A DNA stretch of 64,000 nucleotides from Mitsuaria sp. 7 (GTDB taxonomy: Bacteria; Pseudomonadota; Gammaproteobacteria; Burkholderiales; Burkholderiaceae_C): NCBI RefSeq assembly GCF_001653795.1, contig NZ_CP011514.1:124001-188000 (forward strand). The letters run 5' to 3'. A program made the position numbers and the translations under genes. The notes under the pieces were generated by a model. The model made no database searches and was not told the DNA's origin. It saw only the letters and a program-made list of their open reading frames with translations. Of the stretch, positions 27,709 to 36,739 are shown piece after piece; within the stretch, counting starts at the first letter, position 1; the number at the start of each line of letters is the position of its first letter.

Positions 27709-29846
27709 TCGTCGGAACCGCCGGCCACATCGACCACGGCAAGACGACGCTGGTGAAGGCGCTGACCGGCGTCGACACGGATCGGCTGCCGGAGGAGAAG
27801 CGGCGTGGCATCAGCATCGCGCTCGGGTACGCGTTCATGGACGCAGGCGAGGACCTGCGCATCGGCTTCGTCGACGTGCCGGGGCACGAGCGCCTCGTGC
27901 ACACCATGTTGTCCGGCGCTACCGGCATCGATCACGCGCTGCTGCTGGTCGCCGCCGACGACGGCGTGATGCCGCAGACCCGCGAGCACCTGGCGCTGCT
28001 GTCGCTGCTCGGGATCCGGCGAGGAACGATCGCGCTGACGAAATGCGACCGCGTCGACGCGCCGACGCTCGCGCAGCGGCGCGGGGAGATCCGCGCGCTG
28101 GTGGCCGGCACGTCGCTGGCGGACGCGCCGATAGTCGAGGTCGCCGCGACGACGGGCGGGGGCGTGCGCGAGTTGCGCGAGCATCTGATCGCCGAAGCCC
28201 GGGCGCTGCCGCCGCGCGAGGTCGCGGGACGGGCCTTCCGGCTCGCGGTGGATCGCGTGTTCAGCCTGGCCGGTGTCGGTACGGTCTGCACCGGCACCGC
28301 CCATGCGGGCGAGGTGGCGATCGGCGACGAGCTCCTGCTGCTGCCGCCCGCGCCCGGCCAGTCGCCGCGGCGCGGCCGCGTGCGCAGCCTGCATGCGCAG
28401 AACGAGCCGGCGGAGCGGGCCTCGGCCGGACAACGCGTGGCCATCGGCCTCGCGGGACTGGAGAAGGACGAGGTCGGGCGCGGTCAATGGCTGGCCGCGC
28501 CGGAGATCGCGCAATGGACGGACCGCCTCGACGTGCGCTTGCGGCTGGGGCCCGAGGAAGCCCGCGCGCTGCGAAGCGGCCTGCCGGTGCACGTGCATGT
28601 CGGTGCGGAAGCGGTGACCGGGACGGTGGCGGTGCTCGGACGCTTCGGTACGGCGCAGGCCGCTGGCCCTCACCCCAGCCCTCTCCCGCAAGCGGGAGAG
28701 GGAGTCAGCCACGCGGCGGCGGCTCTCCCGCAAGCCGGAGAGGGGGTGAGCCCTGTGGCGGCGGCACTCCCGCAAGCGGGAGAGGGAGTGAGCCCTGTGG
28801 CGGCGGCTGAGGCGCTGCAGCCGGGCGAGGAAGGTTTGGTACAGCTCGTGCTGCATGGCCCGATCGGCGCCTGGGCGGGGGACCGCGTCGTGCTGCGCGA
28901 CGCGTCCGCGACGCGCGCGCTCGCCGGCGGTGTCGTGCTCGATCCGCAGGCGCCGGCGCGTTATCGCCGCACGCCGCAGCGGCTTTCGGAACTCATCGCG
29001 CTGACGGCGGACTCGCCCGCGCGGCGGCTGGCCGGTCTGCTTGCGCAGGCGCCGATGGGCGTCGATCTCGCGCGATTCGCCGCCGGGCAGGGCGTGGCCG
29101 GCGACGCGCGCGTGGCGCTGCTGGCCGCGGCCGGCGCGTCGACGGTCGTGCTCGGCGCCGACGGGCCGGCGTGGGCGCTCGGTGCCGCGCAGACGGCACA
29201 GTGGGAAGCCGTCGCGCTGGCACGGCTGGCGCAGTATCACGAGGACCAGCCGGAGGAACTCGGCCCCGACCTCGCGCGATGGCGGCGGCTGGCCGCGCCA
29301 CGGATGGCGGAGCCGCTGTGGCAGTCGCTCGTGCGGCGCATGGCGTCGGCCGGACAGGTGACGGTGAGCGGCGCCGCGGCGCATCTGCCGGCACACGGCA
29401 TCCAGCTGTCGGCGCTCGACGAACGCCTGGCGCAGAAGGTGATGCCGCGGCTGCTGTCGGCGGGTTTCGAAGGCGTCTGGGCGCGCGACCTGGCCAAGGA
29501 CGCGCACGAGCCCGAGGCGCTGGTGCGCACGACCCTGGCGCGGCTGTCGCAGCGGGGCGAACTCTTCCAGATCGTGAAGGACCTGTACTACGCGCCGTCG
29601 GCGGTGCAGACGCTCGCGCGCATCGCGCGCGCCTCGGCGATCGGCGGCGACGTGAAGGCCTCCGTGTTCCGCGACCGCAGCGGCCTCGGACGCAAGCGCG
29701 CGATCCAGGTGCTGGAATTCTTCGACAAGGTCGGCGTGCTGCGGCGCGTCGGCGACGCGCATCGGCTGCGGGCCGACTGCCGCCTGTTCATCGACGATCA
29801 TGAGGACGGCGGCGCAGCCTGTGCCGACGCCGTCGAGACCGCATGA
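27705..29846 (+). CDS. selB: Selenocysteine-specific elongation factor SelB with in-frame repeat insertion
   Basis: 713 residues. Brings Sec-tRNA to the ribosome at UGA codons marked by SECIS. G domain: 'GHIDHGKTT', 'DVPGHE', 'TKCD'. EF-Tu-like domains 2 and 3 follow, and the C-terminal winged helices (about 480-713; '[20 protein letters not shown]') bind the SECIS. Residues about 322-367 are an insertion of three 14-residue units ([14 protein letters not shown]) from a palindromic repeat, in a loop of domain 3 just before '[14 protein letters not shown]'. GTG start overlaps the selA stop. Confidence 0.96.
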   Translation: MIVGTAGHIDHGKTTLVKALTGVDTDRLPEEKRRGISIALGYAFMDAGEDLRIGFVDVPGHERLVHTMLSGATGIDHALLLVAADDGVMPQTREHLALLSLLGIRRGTIALTKCDRVDAPTLAQRRGEIRALVAGTSLADAPIVEVAATTGGGVRELREHLIAEARALPPREVAGRAFRLAVDRVFSLAGVGTVCTGTAHAGEVAIGDELLLLPPAPGQSPRRGRVRSLHAQNEPAERASAGQRVAIGLAGLEKDEVGRGQWLAAPEIAQWTDRLDVRLRLGPEEARALRSGLPVHVHVGAEAVTGTVAVLGRFGTAQAAGPHPSPLPQAGEGVSHAAAALPQAGEGVSPVAAALPQAGEGVSPVAAAEALQPGEEGLVQLVLHGPIGAWAGDRVVLRDASATRALAGGVVLDPQAPARYRRTPQRLSELIALTADSPARRLAGLLAQAPMGVDLARFAAGQGVAGDARVALLAAAGASTVVLGADGPAWALGAAQTAQWEAVALARLAQYHEDQPEELGPDLARWRRLAAPRMAEPLWQSLVRRMASAGQVTVSGAAAHLPAHGIQLSALDERLAQKVMPRLLSAGFEGVWARDLAKDAHEPEALVRTTLARLSQRGELFQIVKDLYYAPSAVQTLARIARASAIGGDVKASVFRDRSGLGRKRAIQVLEFFDKVGVLRRVGDAHRLRADCRLFIDDHEDGGAACADAVETA
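28660..28806 (+). repeat. REP-like palindrome, three tandem copies, inside selB
   Basis: Three cores of the CCCTCTCCCGC/GCGGGAGAGGG palindrome at 28679-28702, 28721-28744 and 28765-28786, spaced 42 bases (14 codons). The first copy starts with the same flank (CGCTGGCCCTCACCCC) as the REPIN arms at 53148 and 61671, which shows common origin. Copies 2 and 3 have point changes. All keep the selB frame open. Confidence 0.9.
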
Positions 29847-29862
29847 ACGCGCAACGATCAAT

Positions 29863-29958
29863 GGAGAGACAACGATCCTGGTGGATCGGCCGGACTTCAA
29901 ATCCGGTGGGTGATGCCACGCATCGCCGGGTGGGTTCGACTCCCATGTCTCTCCGCCA
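29863..29958 (+). tRNA. selC: tRNA-Sec (anticodon UCA)
   Basis: 96 bases. Acceptor of 8 bp (GGAGAGAC/GTCTCTCC) followed by GCCA; anticodon arm CCGGA-CTTCAAA-TCCGG with TCA; a long variable arm (GGGTGATGCCACGCATCGCC); T-arm GGTGGG... with TTCGA. The 8-bp acceptor and large variable arm are specific to tRNA-Sec. It lies 16 bases after selB. Confidence 0.97.
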
Positions 29959-30000
29959 TTTTTTCTCGACTGCCTTCCCCACCCCTCACCGGAGCCTCCG

Positions 30001-30888
30001 ATGCCTAGCCTTTTCCGACACGTCAGCCGTGCGCTGCAGGGAATCGTCGCCACGTCGCTGATCGCCGCAGGCCTGTCCGGGCCCGCGATGGCGCAGACGC
30101 AGCAGGTGCTGCGCGTGACCGCCATCCCCGACGAATCGCCGACCGAGCTCGCGCGCAAGTTCGCGCCGCTGGGCAAGTACCTGGAGAAGGAACTCGGCGT
30201 GAAGGTCGAGTGGACGCCCGTCACCGACTACGCCGCCGCCGTCGAGGCCGTCGTCAACAAGAAGATCGACCTGGCCTGGTTCGGCGGCTTCACCTTCGTG
30301 CAGGCCAACGTGCGCTCGGGCGGCAGGATCGTCCCGCTGGTCCAGCGCGAGGAGGACGAGAAGTTCCGCTCCGTCTTCATCACCGACGCGAAGTCGGGCA
30401 TCGCGAAGCTCGAGGACCTCAAGGGCAAGACGCTCAGCTTCGGCTCCGCGTCGTCCACGTCGGGCCACCTGATGCCGCGCTCCTTCCTGCTGGCCGCGAA
30501 GATCAACCCCGACACCGATCTCAAGCGCATCTCCTTCTCCGGCGCGCATGACGCCACCGTCGCCGCCGTGTCCTCGGGCAAGGTCGACGCGGGCGCCTTG
30601 AACATCTCCGTCTGGGAGAAGCTCGTCGCCGAGAAGAAGGTCGATACCGGCGCGGTCAAGGTCTTCTTCACCACGCCGCCGTACTACGACTACAACTGGA
30701 GCGTCCACGCCGACATGCCCGCCGCGACGAAGGAGAAGCTCAAGGCCGCGTTCCTGAAGCTCAATCCGTCGACGCCGGAAGGCAAGGAGATCCTGGACCT
30801 GCAGCGCGCGACGAAGTTCGTGCCGACGCAGCCGGAGAACTACGCCGGCATCAAGGCCGCGGCGGAGAACGCCGGCCTGCTGAAGTGA
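30001..30888 (+). CDS. PhnD-like ABC transporter substrate-binding protein, putative selenate/selenite
   Basis: 295 residues, signal peptide ending near 'GPAMA-QTQQ'. PhnD-type fold: 'VTDYAAAVEAVVNKKIDLAWFGGFTFVQA', 'GKTLSFGSASSTSGHLMPRSFL'. PhnD relatives bind phosphonate or phosphite, but a subgroup found beside sel genes is annotated as a putative selenate transporter. The position 42 bases after selC and the lack of any phosphonate gene favour a selenium oxyanion. The ligand is inferred, not shown. Confidence 0.85.
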   Translation: MPSLFRHVSRALQGIVATSLIAAGLSGPAMAQTQQVLRVTAIPDESPTELARKFAPLGKYLEKELGVKVEWTPVTDYAAAVEAVVNKKIDLAWFGGFTFVQANVRSGGRIVPLVQREEDEKFRSVFITDAKSGIAKLEDLKGKTLSFGSASSTSGHLMPRSFLLAAKINPDTDLKRISFSGAHDATVAAVSSGKVDAGALNISVWEKLVAEKKVDTGAVKVFFTTPPYYDYNWSVHADMPAATKEKLKAAFLKLNPSTPEGKEILDLQRATKFVPTQPENYAGIKAAAENAGLLK

Positions 30889-30905
30889 GCTGAGGGGCGA
30901 TCGCG

Positions 30906-31721
30906 ATGCGCCTGCTGGAATTGGACGGCCTGCATCTGCAGGCCGGGGCGCGCACGCTGATCCAGCCGCTGACGCTGCGCATCGAGGCCGGCGAGCAGGT
31001 CGCCATGATCGGCGCGTCGGGGGCCGGCAAGACCTCGCTGCTGCACGCGATGGGGCTGGCGCTGGCGCCGGTCGCGGGGACGCTGCGGCTGGCGGGCGAG
31101 GACGCCTGGAGCCTGTCGTCCCGCGATCGCCACTGGCTGCGCCGCGAGTTGATGCTGGCCCCGCAGCATCCGCCGCTGCCGCCGCGGCAGCGCGTGGTCA
31201 CCGCGGTCCTGGCCGGGCAGTTGCCCGGCGCCTCGATGGCGCAGACGCTGCGCATGCTGTTCAGCCCGACCGAAGCGCAGGCGCGACTCGCCTTCGACGC
31301 CCTGGACCGGCTGGAGCTCGGCGACCGGCTCTGGTCGCGCGTCGATCAGCTCTCGGGCGGTGAGCGCCAGCGCGTCGCTGTCGCACGGCTGCTGGTGTCG
31401 AAGGCGCGGCTCTGGCTCGCCGACGAGCCGCTGTCGGCGCTGGATCCGCAGCGGGCGCAGCGCGTGCTCGAAGTCCTGCGCGACACGGCCCGCGCGCAGG
31501 GCCGCACGCTCATCTGCAGCCTGCATCAGGTCGATCTCGCGTGCCGGCTGTTCCCCCGCGTGATCGCGTTGCGCGAGGGGCGCCTGTTCTACGACGGCCC
31601 GCCGAGGGACCTCGGCGCACGTCAACTGGACGAGATCTACGCGGATCTGCTGAATGAGCCGCCGCCCGAGGTCGAGGACCCGTTGCCGCCGGCGTCGCTG
31701 CCTCAGGCGATGTGTCGATGA
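30906..31721 (+). CDS. ABC transporter ATP-binding protein (PhnC-like)
   Basis: 271 residues. Walker A 'GASGAGKTS' (about residues 37-45), signature 'LSGGERQRVAVARLL', Walker B 'LWLADEPLSAL', H-loop 'CSLHQ'. Powers the transporter formed with the adjacent binding protein and permease. Its stop overlaps the permease start (ATGA, 31718-31721). Confidence 0.92.
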   Translation: MRLLELDGLHLQAGARTLIQPLTLRIEAGEQVAMIGASGAGKTSLLHAMGLALAPVAGTLRLAGEDAWSLSSRDRHWLRRELMLAPQHPPLPPRQRVVTAVLAGQLPGASMAQTLRMLFSPTEAQARLAFDALDRLELGDRLWSRVDQLSGGERQRVAVARLLVSKARLWLADEPLSALDPQRAQRVLEVLRDTARAQGRTLICSLHQVDLACRLFPRVIALREGRLFYDGPPRDLGARQLDEIYADLLNEPPPEVEDPLPPASLPQAMCR

Positions 31722-33376
31722 GCGCCGGCGCGACAGGCGCAGCCGCCGCCATCGCTGCGGCTCCGTGGCGCCGCGATCCTGCCGCCACGCGACGCCTCGG
31801 TCTGGTCGTCGCGATGCTCGTGCTGTTGTGGCCGCTGCTGGTCTGGTGCGAGTTCCGGCCCTGGGAGTTGCTCGATCCCCGCAGCCTGCGCGCGACGATG
31901 CGTTTCGGCGCGCAGTTCCTGACGCCCCGCGTGGACGCCGAGTTCCTGACGATGATTGCGGCCGACACCTGGCGCACCGTGGCGATGGCGACGGTGGGGC
32001 TGGCGCTGGCCTGGGTGATCGCGGTGCCGATGGCGCTGCTGGCGACGGCACGACTGTCGGTGTCCGCGGTGGCCGGACGCATGGGCCCGGTGCCGGTGGC
32101 GCTGCGCGGGATCGTGCGCTTCGTGCTGATCGTGCTGCGCTCGGTGCCGGAGCTGGTCTGGGCGCTGATGCTGGTCCGCGTGATCGGTCTCGGGCCCGGC
32201 GCTGGCGTGCTGGCGATCGCGCTGTCGTATGGCGGCATGCTCGGCAAGGTGTATGCGGAGATCCTCGAGAGCGCGGACGCCGCGCCGACGCAGGCGCTGC
32301 TGCGCGGCGGCGCCGGACGTCTGCAGGCGCTGCTCTTCGGCACGCTGCCCGGCTGCGCCGACGAGCTGGTGAGCTACACCGTCTACCGCTGGGAATGCGC
32401 GATCCGGTCCTCGGTCGTGCTCGGCTTCGTCGGCGCCGGCGGGCTCGGGCAGCAACTGGACAACGCGACCAAGATGTTCGCCGGCGGCGAGGTCGCGACC
32501 ATCCTGCTGGTGTTCATCGCGCTCGTGGCGATGGCGGACCGGCTCAGCGCCTGGCTGCGTCCGACGCGCGAAACGGGGCAGGGGGCGGAGACGCCGCGGC
32601 GCGACGGCCGGCCGTCGGCGCGGTGGGGCGTGCGCGCGCTGCTGCTCGGCCTGCTGGCGCTGCTGGTGGCGAGCTTCGCGACGCTGCCGCTGCGCTGGGG
32701 CGAACTGCTCGGTGCGGGGGCGCTCGCGCAGATGGGCCGGTTCATCGCGGAGTTCTTCCCGCCGCAGGGGGCGCCGGCCTTCCTCGGACGCGTGGGCCAG
32801 GGGGCGTTGGAGACGCTGGCGATGTCCGCGCTCGGCAGCGGGTTGGCGGCGCTGGCCGGACTCGCGATGGCGCTGCTGGCCAGCCGGCCGCCGGGGCTGC
32901 TGCGCTGGGGCTCGCGCCTGTTGCTGAATGCGCTGCGCAGCGTGCCGGAACTGGTCTGGGCGGCCATCCTGCTGGTGGCCGCCGGCCTGGGGCCGATGCC
33001 GGGCACGCTGGCGCTGGCGCTGCACACCACGGGCGTGCTCGGCCGCCTGATGGCCGAGGCGCTGGAGAACGCGCCGCCGCAGACCGCCCAGGCCTTGCGC
33101 TGGGCGGGCGCGTCGCGCTGGCAGGTGTTCGCGTTCGCGACGCTGCCGCAGGCGGCGCCGCAACTGCTCAGCTACACGCTGTACCGTTGGGAGAACAACA
33201 TCCGCGCCGCGACGGTGCTGGGCGTGGTCGGGGCCGGCGGTCTCGGCCAGATGCTCAGCCTGCACCTCAGCCTGTTCCAGATGCGCGAGACTTGCACCGT
33301 GCTGCTGGCGATGCTGGCGCTGGTGATGCTGGTCGACGCCTGTTCCTACGCGGCGCGCCGGAAGTTGAATCGTTGA
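31718..33376 (+). CDS. ABC transporter permease, two fused PhnE-like domains
   Basis: 552 residues with two homologous halves, each with about six membrane helices. The inner loops are parallel: 'RSVPELVWALMLVRVIGLGPG' in the first and 'RSVPELVWAAILLVAAGLGP' in the second; 'YTVYRWECAIRSSVVLGFVG' and 'YTLYRWENNIRAATVLGVVG'. Most PhnE permeases are single-domain homodimers, so this is a tandem fusion. GTG at 31712 is an alternative start. Confidence 0.92.
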   Translation: MSAGATGAAAAIAAAPWRRDPAATRRLGLVVAMLVLLWPLLVWCEFRPWELLDPRSLRATMRFGAQFLTPRVDAEFLTMIAADTWRTVAMATVGLALAWVIAVPMALLATARLSVSAVAGRMGPVPVALRGIVRFVLIVLRSVPELVWALMLVRVIGLGPGAGVLAIALSYGGMLGKVYAEILESADAAPTQALLRGGAGRLQALLFGTLPGCADELVSYTVYRWECAIRSSVVLGFVGAGGLGQQLDNATKMFAGGEVATILLVFIALVAMADRLSAWLRPTRETGQGAETPRRDGRPSARWGVRALLLGLLALLVASFATLPLRWGELLGAGALAQMGRFIAEFFPPQGAPAFLGRVGQGALETLAMSALGSGLAALAGLAMALLASRPPGLLRWGSRLLLNALRSVPELVWAAILLVAAGLGPMPGTLALALHTTGVLGRLMAEALENAPPQTAQALRWAGASRWQVFAFATLPQAAPQLLSYTLYRWENNIRAATVLGVVGAGGLGQMLSLHLSLFQMRETCTVLLAMLALVMLVDACSYAARRKLNR

Positions 33377-33420
33377 AGCGACGTTGAAATGACGTCGAAG
33401 GGACAGTGAAGAGAACCGCC

Positions 33421-33999
33421 ATGAACGACGACGCCCTGAAGCTGCTGCTGGCGCGCGCTTCGGTCGGGCCCAAGTACCTGATCGAACCCGGGCCCGACGA
33501 TGAACATCTGCGCCTGATGGTCGAGGCCGCGCTGCACGCGCCGGACCATGCGGGGCTGGTGCCTTTCCGGTTCAAGGTCGTGCGCGGCGAGGCGAAACGC
33601 TCGATGGCGGCGCTCTTCGCCGAGGCCGCCCGCCGCGGGGGCAAGGATGCCGCGGGTCTTGCGATGGACGAGGACCGCGCGTTGCGCCCGCCGGTGACGG
33701 TGGCCGTCGTCGCCCGCCTGGATCTGGGCCATCCGCAGGTGCCCGCGCACGAGCAGTGGGCCTGCGTGGGCGGGGCGCTGACCAACTTCCTGAACGCCGC
33801 GCAGGCACTTGGTTTCGGCGGGAAGATGCTCAGCGGCGCGAAGGCGCGCGATCCCGGATTGATCGCCGCGTTCTGCGAGCCGGGCGAGACGCTGCTCGGC
33901 TGGATCGCAATGGGCACGCCCGCGCCGTCGGACAAACCGCCCAAGCCGCGCGCGGCGAAGGACGGCGCTGATCGTGCGCTGCAGTTCTGGGGTGGTTAG
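33421..33999 (+). CDS. YdjA-like nitroreductase family protein
   Basis: 192 residues. Small FMN-dependent nitroreductase-fold protein: 'APDHAGLVPFRFKVVRGEAKR' near the N-terminus and 'GGALTNFLNAAQALGFGGKML' later, both typical of YdjA. In E. coli ydjA sits next to selD, so its place at the end of this selenium locus may be meaningful. The physiological substrate of YdjA is unknown. It starts 44 bases after the permease. Confidence 0.88.
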   Translation: MNDDALKLLLARASVGPKYLIEPGPDDEHLRLMVEAALHAPDHAGLVPFRFKVVRGEAKRSMAALFAEAARRGGKDAAGLAMDEDRALRPPVTVAVVARLDLGHPQVPAHEQWACVGGALTNFLNAAQALGFGGKMLSGAKARDPGLIAAFCEPGETLLGWIAMGTPAPSDKPPKPRAAKDGADRALQFWGG

Positions 34000-34023
34000 C
34001 AGTCCCGCAGACTGGCGCGTTCC

Positions 34024-34452
34024 TCAGCCGTAGATGTAGCTCTGGAGCTGGGCGATGGTGAGTTCATCATCGGCAATGATGTTGTCCATCAGGTCTCTGA
34101 TCGACAGCATGCCCACGACGGTCGCGCCTTCGACCACCGGCAGGTGGCGGATCTTGCGCTGGCTCATCAGGCTCATGCACTCGCGGCACTCGGTGTTGGG
34201 CTTCACGACGAACACGTTGGCCGTCATGACCTCCTTGACCAGCGTGTTGCGCGAGTCGCGGCCCTGGAGCGCGATCTTGCGGGTGTAGTCGCGCTCCGAG
34301 AAGATGCCGAGCAGCCGCTCGCCCTCCATCACCAGCAGCGCACCGACGTCATGCTGCGCGAGCAGATGCAGGGCGTCGAAGACCGTCGCTTCCGGCGTGA
34401 TGCGCCAGACGCTGGGGCCGCGGTTCTTCAAGAGTTCGGACACCGGTTTCAT
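34024..34452 (-). CDS. CBS-domain protein
   Basis: 142 residues made of two CBS motifs: 'SVWRITPEATVFDALHLLAQHDVGALLVM...LLGIFSERDYTRKI' and 'VFVVKPNTECRECMSLMSQRKIRHLPVV...VVGMLSIRDLMDNI'. Such stand-alone pairs bind adenosine nucleotides and regulate partners. No partner is evident. Convergent with the nitroreductase gene. Confidence 0.9.
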   Translation of the reverse strand: MKPVSELLKNRGPSVWRITPEATVFDALHLLAQHDVGALLVMEGERLLGIFSERDYTRKIALQGRDSRNTLVKEVMTANVFVVKPNTECRECMSLMSQRKIRHLPVVEGATVVGMLSIRDLMDNIIADDELTIAQLQSYIYG

Positions 34453-34593
34453 GGGGCCTCCTGGCGAAATCCTGGCTTGGATCCTGGCGAACCGTTGACG
34501 GATTCGGACGCCCCAAGATAAGCGCCTTGGCGGCGCACCGCAAGCCCCATCAAGACCCGACCCCCAAAGGGGCGAGGTCGTGGTGTGCCGGGC

Positions 34594-35124
34594 TCAGGCG
34601 GGGTGGGTCAGGTCGCGCAGATGGGTGGGGCCGGCGCGGCGTTCGATCTCGGCGAGCAGGTCGCGGCCCCAGCCCATCGCGAAGAGCGCTTCGCCGACGA
34701 CGAACATCGGCCCGACCAGCAGCCCGATCAGGTCGTCGACGAAGGCGGGTTTGCGGCCCTCGTAATAATGACCGACGAACTGGATGATCCATCCGACGAG
34801 GAAGCTGCCCAGGCCCCAGGCGAGCCAGCCGCCCAGGGAGCCCGCCGCCAGGGGATGGGCCAGCGCCATCAGCACCGCGTTGACGATCGCGGTGGACAGG
34901 CCCAGCACGAAGTTCCCGCGCGTCAGGTACCAGATCGTGGCGGCGCCCCAGACCAGCCAGGCGGCGGACACGGTCCAGTCGGCGACGTGGAACTGCGCCC
35001 GCGCCAGCAGCACGCCGATCGCGAAGACGATCAGCGGAATGCCGACGAAGTGCGTGGCGATGTTGCGGCGGTCGCGGTGGTAGGCGGCGTACTGCGCCAT
35101 CAGGTCGTTGGCTTGGCGTGCCAT
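34594..35124 (-). CDS. Mpo1-like (DUF962) membrane protein
   Basis: 176 residues. 'YAAYHRDRRNIATHFVGIPLIVFAIGVLL' and 'GWIIQFVGHYYEGRKPAFVDDLIGLLVGPMFVVGE' match the DUF962/YGL010w family. The yeast member Mpo1 is an Fe(II)-dependent dioxygenase of 2-hydroxy fatty acids; the conserved His residues (HxxxxxxxxH and QxxGH) are present here. Four membrane helices. Confidence 0.88.
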   Translation of the reverse strand: MARQANDLMAQYAAYHRDRRNIATHFVGIPLIVFAIGVLLARAQFHVADWTVSAAWLVWGAATIWYLTRGNFVLGLSTAIVNAVLMALAHPLAAGSLGGWLAWGLGSFLVGWIIQFVGHYYEGRKPAFVDDLIGLLVGPMFVVGEALFAMGWGRDLLAEIERRAGPTHLRDLTHPA

Positions 35125-35226
35125 GGCTTCCTCCGTGCGAGGTGTCGTCGTGATGTCGCAATGCTAGTGCGACCCGCTTGTTTGTGCAGTTCAGAATGCA
35201 AGTCTGACCACTCTTGGTTTACCCCT

Positions 35227-36033
35227 ATGCAAGTGTTGACGCGGGCAAGCGAGATGCCTCGGGGGCCGCGGACCCCGTGGATCCGGGGGGCGGCGGCTGC
35301 GGCGATCGTCGCGGCGGCGCTGTCGGTCGCGGGATGCGGCAGTGCACCAATCGTTGCGACAGCGGCGACTGCGGCGTCGACGCCGGACGCTGAGTCGCCG
35401 CCGTCGTCGTGTCCCGCCTGGCTCGCCGCGCAGCAGCGGGGCGAGGGTCGGCTCTACCGCGTCGATGCCGCAGGCTCGCAGGTCCGCATCCATGTCTTCC
35501 GCGCAGGCCGGCTCGCCAAGGTCGGCCACAACCATGTGCTCGGCATCGAGCGGCTCGAGGGCCAGGTCTTCCTGCCCGCGGACGGGATCGCGGGCGCGGG
35601 CGTGGAACTCGGATTCCGCCTCGACGACGTCGGCATCGACAAGCCCGAATGGCGCGCCGGCCTCGGCCCGGAATTCGCCAGCGTGCCCACGGCGTCCGAC
35701 GTCGCCGGCACCCGCACCAACATGCTCCGCGCCATCGACGGCGAACGCTTCCCGGCGATCTCGATGCACAGCGCGGCGGTCAGCGGTGCGTTCCCGGTCC
35801 TGGCCGTCAAGCTCGCGGTGCGATGGCATGGACAACTGCGCGAGATCGACGTGCCCGTGCGGGTCGTCCGACCTTCCGGGGATGCGCCGCTGCGCGCGCA
35901 GGGCGCGCTCGTCCTTCGTCAGAGCGAGTTCGGCATCACGCCGTTCTCCGTCTTCGGGGGGCTGCTCGCCATCCAGGATGAGCTGACGGTCGACGTCGAT
36001 GTGGCGGCGCGGCCGGCGGCGGCCTGCGATTGA
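35227..36033 (+). CDS. YceI-family lipoprotein
   Basis: About 268 residues. Lipobox 'LSVAGC' after a hydrophobic segment points to a lipoprotein. The lipocalin-like YceI domain is recognisable from 'SQVRIHVFRAGRLAKVGHNHVLG' to 'GALVLRQSEFGITPFSVFGGLLAIQDELTVDVDV'. YceI proteins bind isoprenoid or amphiphilic ligands in the periplasm. ATG 35227 and ATG 35254 are both possible starts; the second gives a more typical signal peptide. Confidence 0.85.
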   Translation: MQVLTRASEMPRGPRTPWIRGAAAAAIVAAALSVAGCGSAPIVATAATAASTPDAESPPSSCPAWLAAQQRGEGRLYRVDAAGSQVRIHVFRAGRLAKVGHNHVLGIERLEGQVFLPADGIAGAGVELGFRLDDVGIDKPEWRAGLGPEFASVPTASDVAGTRTNMLRAIDGERFPAISMHSAAVSGAFPVLAVKLAVRWHGQLREIDVPVRVVRPSGDAPLRAQGALVLRQSEFGITPFSVFGGLLAIQDELTVDVDVAARPAAACD

Positions 36034-36074
36034 CGTCGCCTGCGGGAGGCCTGGCGCGGGCACTCCACGCATCA

Positions 36075-36124
36075 GGGGGCATCCCTCCGGGAACCCCCAG
36101 AAGCATTCCGGCCCCAGTGAGGCT
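36075..36124. repeat. Dispersed intergenic repeat, copy A
   Basis: GGGGGCAT...GAACCCCCAG..GCATTCCGGCCCCAGTGAGGCT. A related copy lies at 61176-61232; the best shared part is CATTCCGGCCCCARTGAG. Both sit in short intergenic gaps. Confidence 0.5.
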
Positions 36125-36154
36125 CACGGTGATCGGGCCTTTGGGGTCTCGGGA

Positions 36155-36739
36155 TCAGGGACGAAGGTCGAGACTCATCAGGTCCTTGGCGTAGTAACGG
36201 CCGTCGGACAGGCGGATGGCACGGGGCAGGTGACCGTAGCGGGTGAAGCCCGCCTGCCGGTAGACCGCGATCGCGGATTGATTGCCGGCGGTCACGCTCA
36301 GCGTCACGGTCTCCAGGCGCGGCTCGCGGCGCAGCAGCGCGAGCGCCTGCTGCAACAGGCGCTTGCCGATGCCTCGTCCGCGGAACCGGTCGTCCACCAT
36401 CATCCCGATCAGATGCGCGATGTGCTGCACCTTCCTGCGGTTCTCGTGCTCGCAGGTCAGCGCGCCCACCAGCTGTTCGCCGCGCCACGCGCCCAGCGTG
36501 AAGAGCGATTTGCCGCCGGCCTGCGGATGCAGCCGCACGCGGTAGCTCACGGCCTCGCGGGCACGTTCGGTCTCCGCGTCGGAGGTGAACGCCTGCTCGT
36601 GCCGGGCCAGCATCGCATCGCGCAGCGCCTTGTAGGCATCGAGGTCGCGGTCGGTCAGCAGGCGCAAGGTGATCGGGCCGGCGTCGTCGGCGATGCCGTG
36701 GTTCGCGCTATCGGAGTCGTTCGAGTCGCTCAAGCTCAC
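36155..36739 (-). CDS. GNAT-family N-acetyltransferase
   Basis: 194 residues. Acetyl-CoA loop 'GMMVDDRFRGRGIGKRLLQQAL' and 'NQSAIAVYRQAGFTRYG' are standard GNAT motifs A and B. Substrate unknown. Likely GTG start (36739) or TTG at 36733, which sits better behind AGGAG. The start lies inside the 3' end of mobA (32-base overlap), so it is part of the moaA-mobA unit. Confidence 0.88.
   Translation of the reverse strand: MSLSDSNDSDSANHGIADDAGPITLRLLTDRDLDAYKALRDAMLARHEQAFTSDAETERAREAVSYRVRLHPQAGGKSLFTLGAWRGEQLVGALTCEHENRRKVQHIAHLIGMMVDDRFRGRGIGKRLLQQALALLRREPRLETVTLSVTAGNQSAIAVYRQAGFTRYGHLPRAIRLSDGRYYAKDLMSLDLRP

Noticed and set aside
28660..28806. CRISPR-like array in selB (three regularly spaced repeats)
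   Set aside because: The units are direct 42-base repeats without unique spacers and are in-frame coding sequence.
26964..30224. Minus-strand frame of over 1000 codons across selA, selB and selC
   Set aside because: It runs through a tRNA gene and two recognised proteins on the other strand, so it is a shadow.
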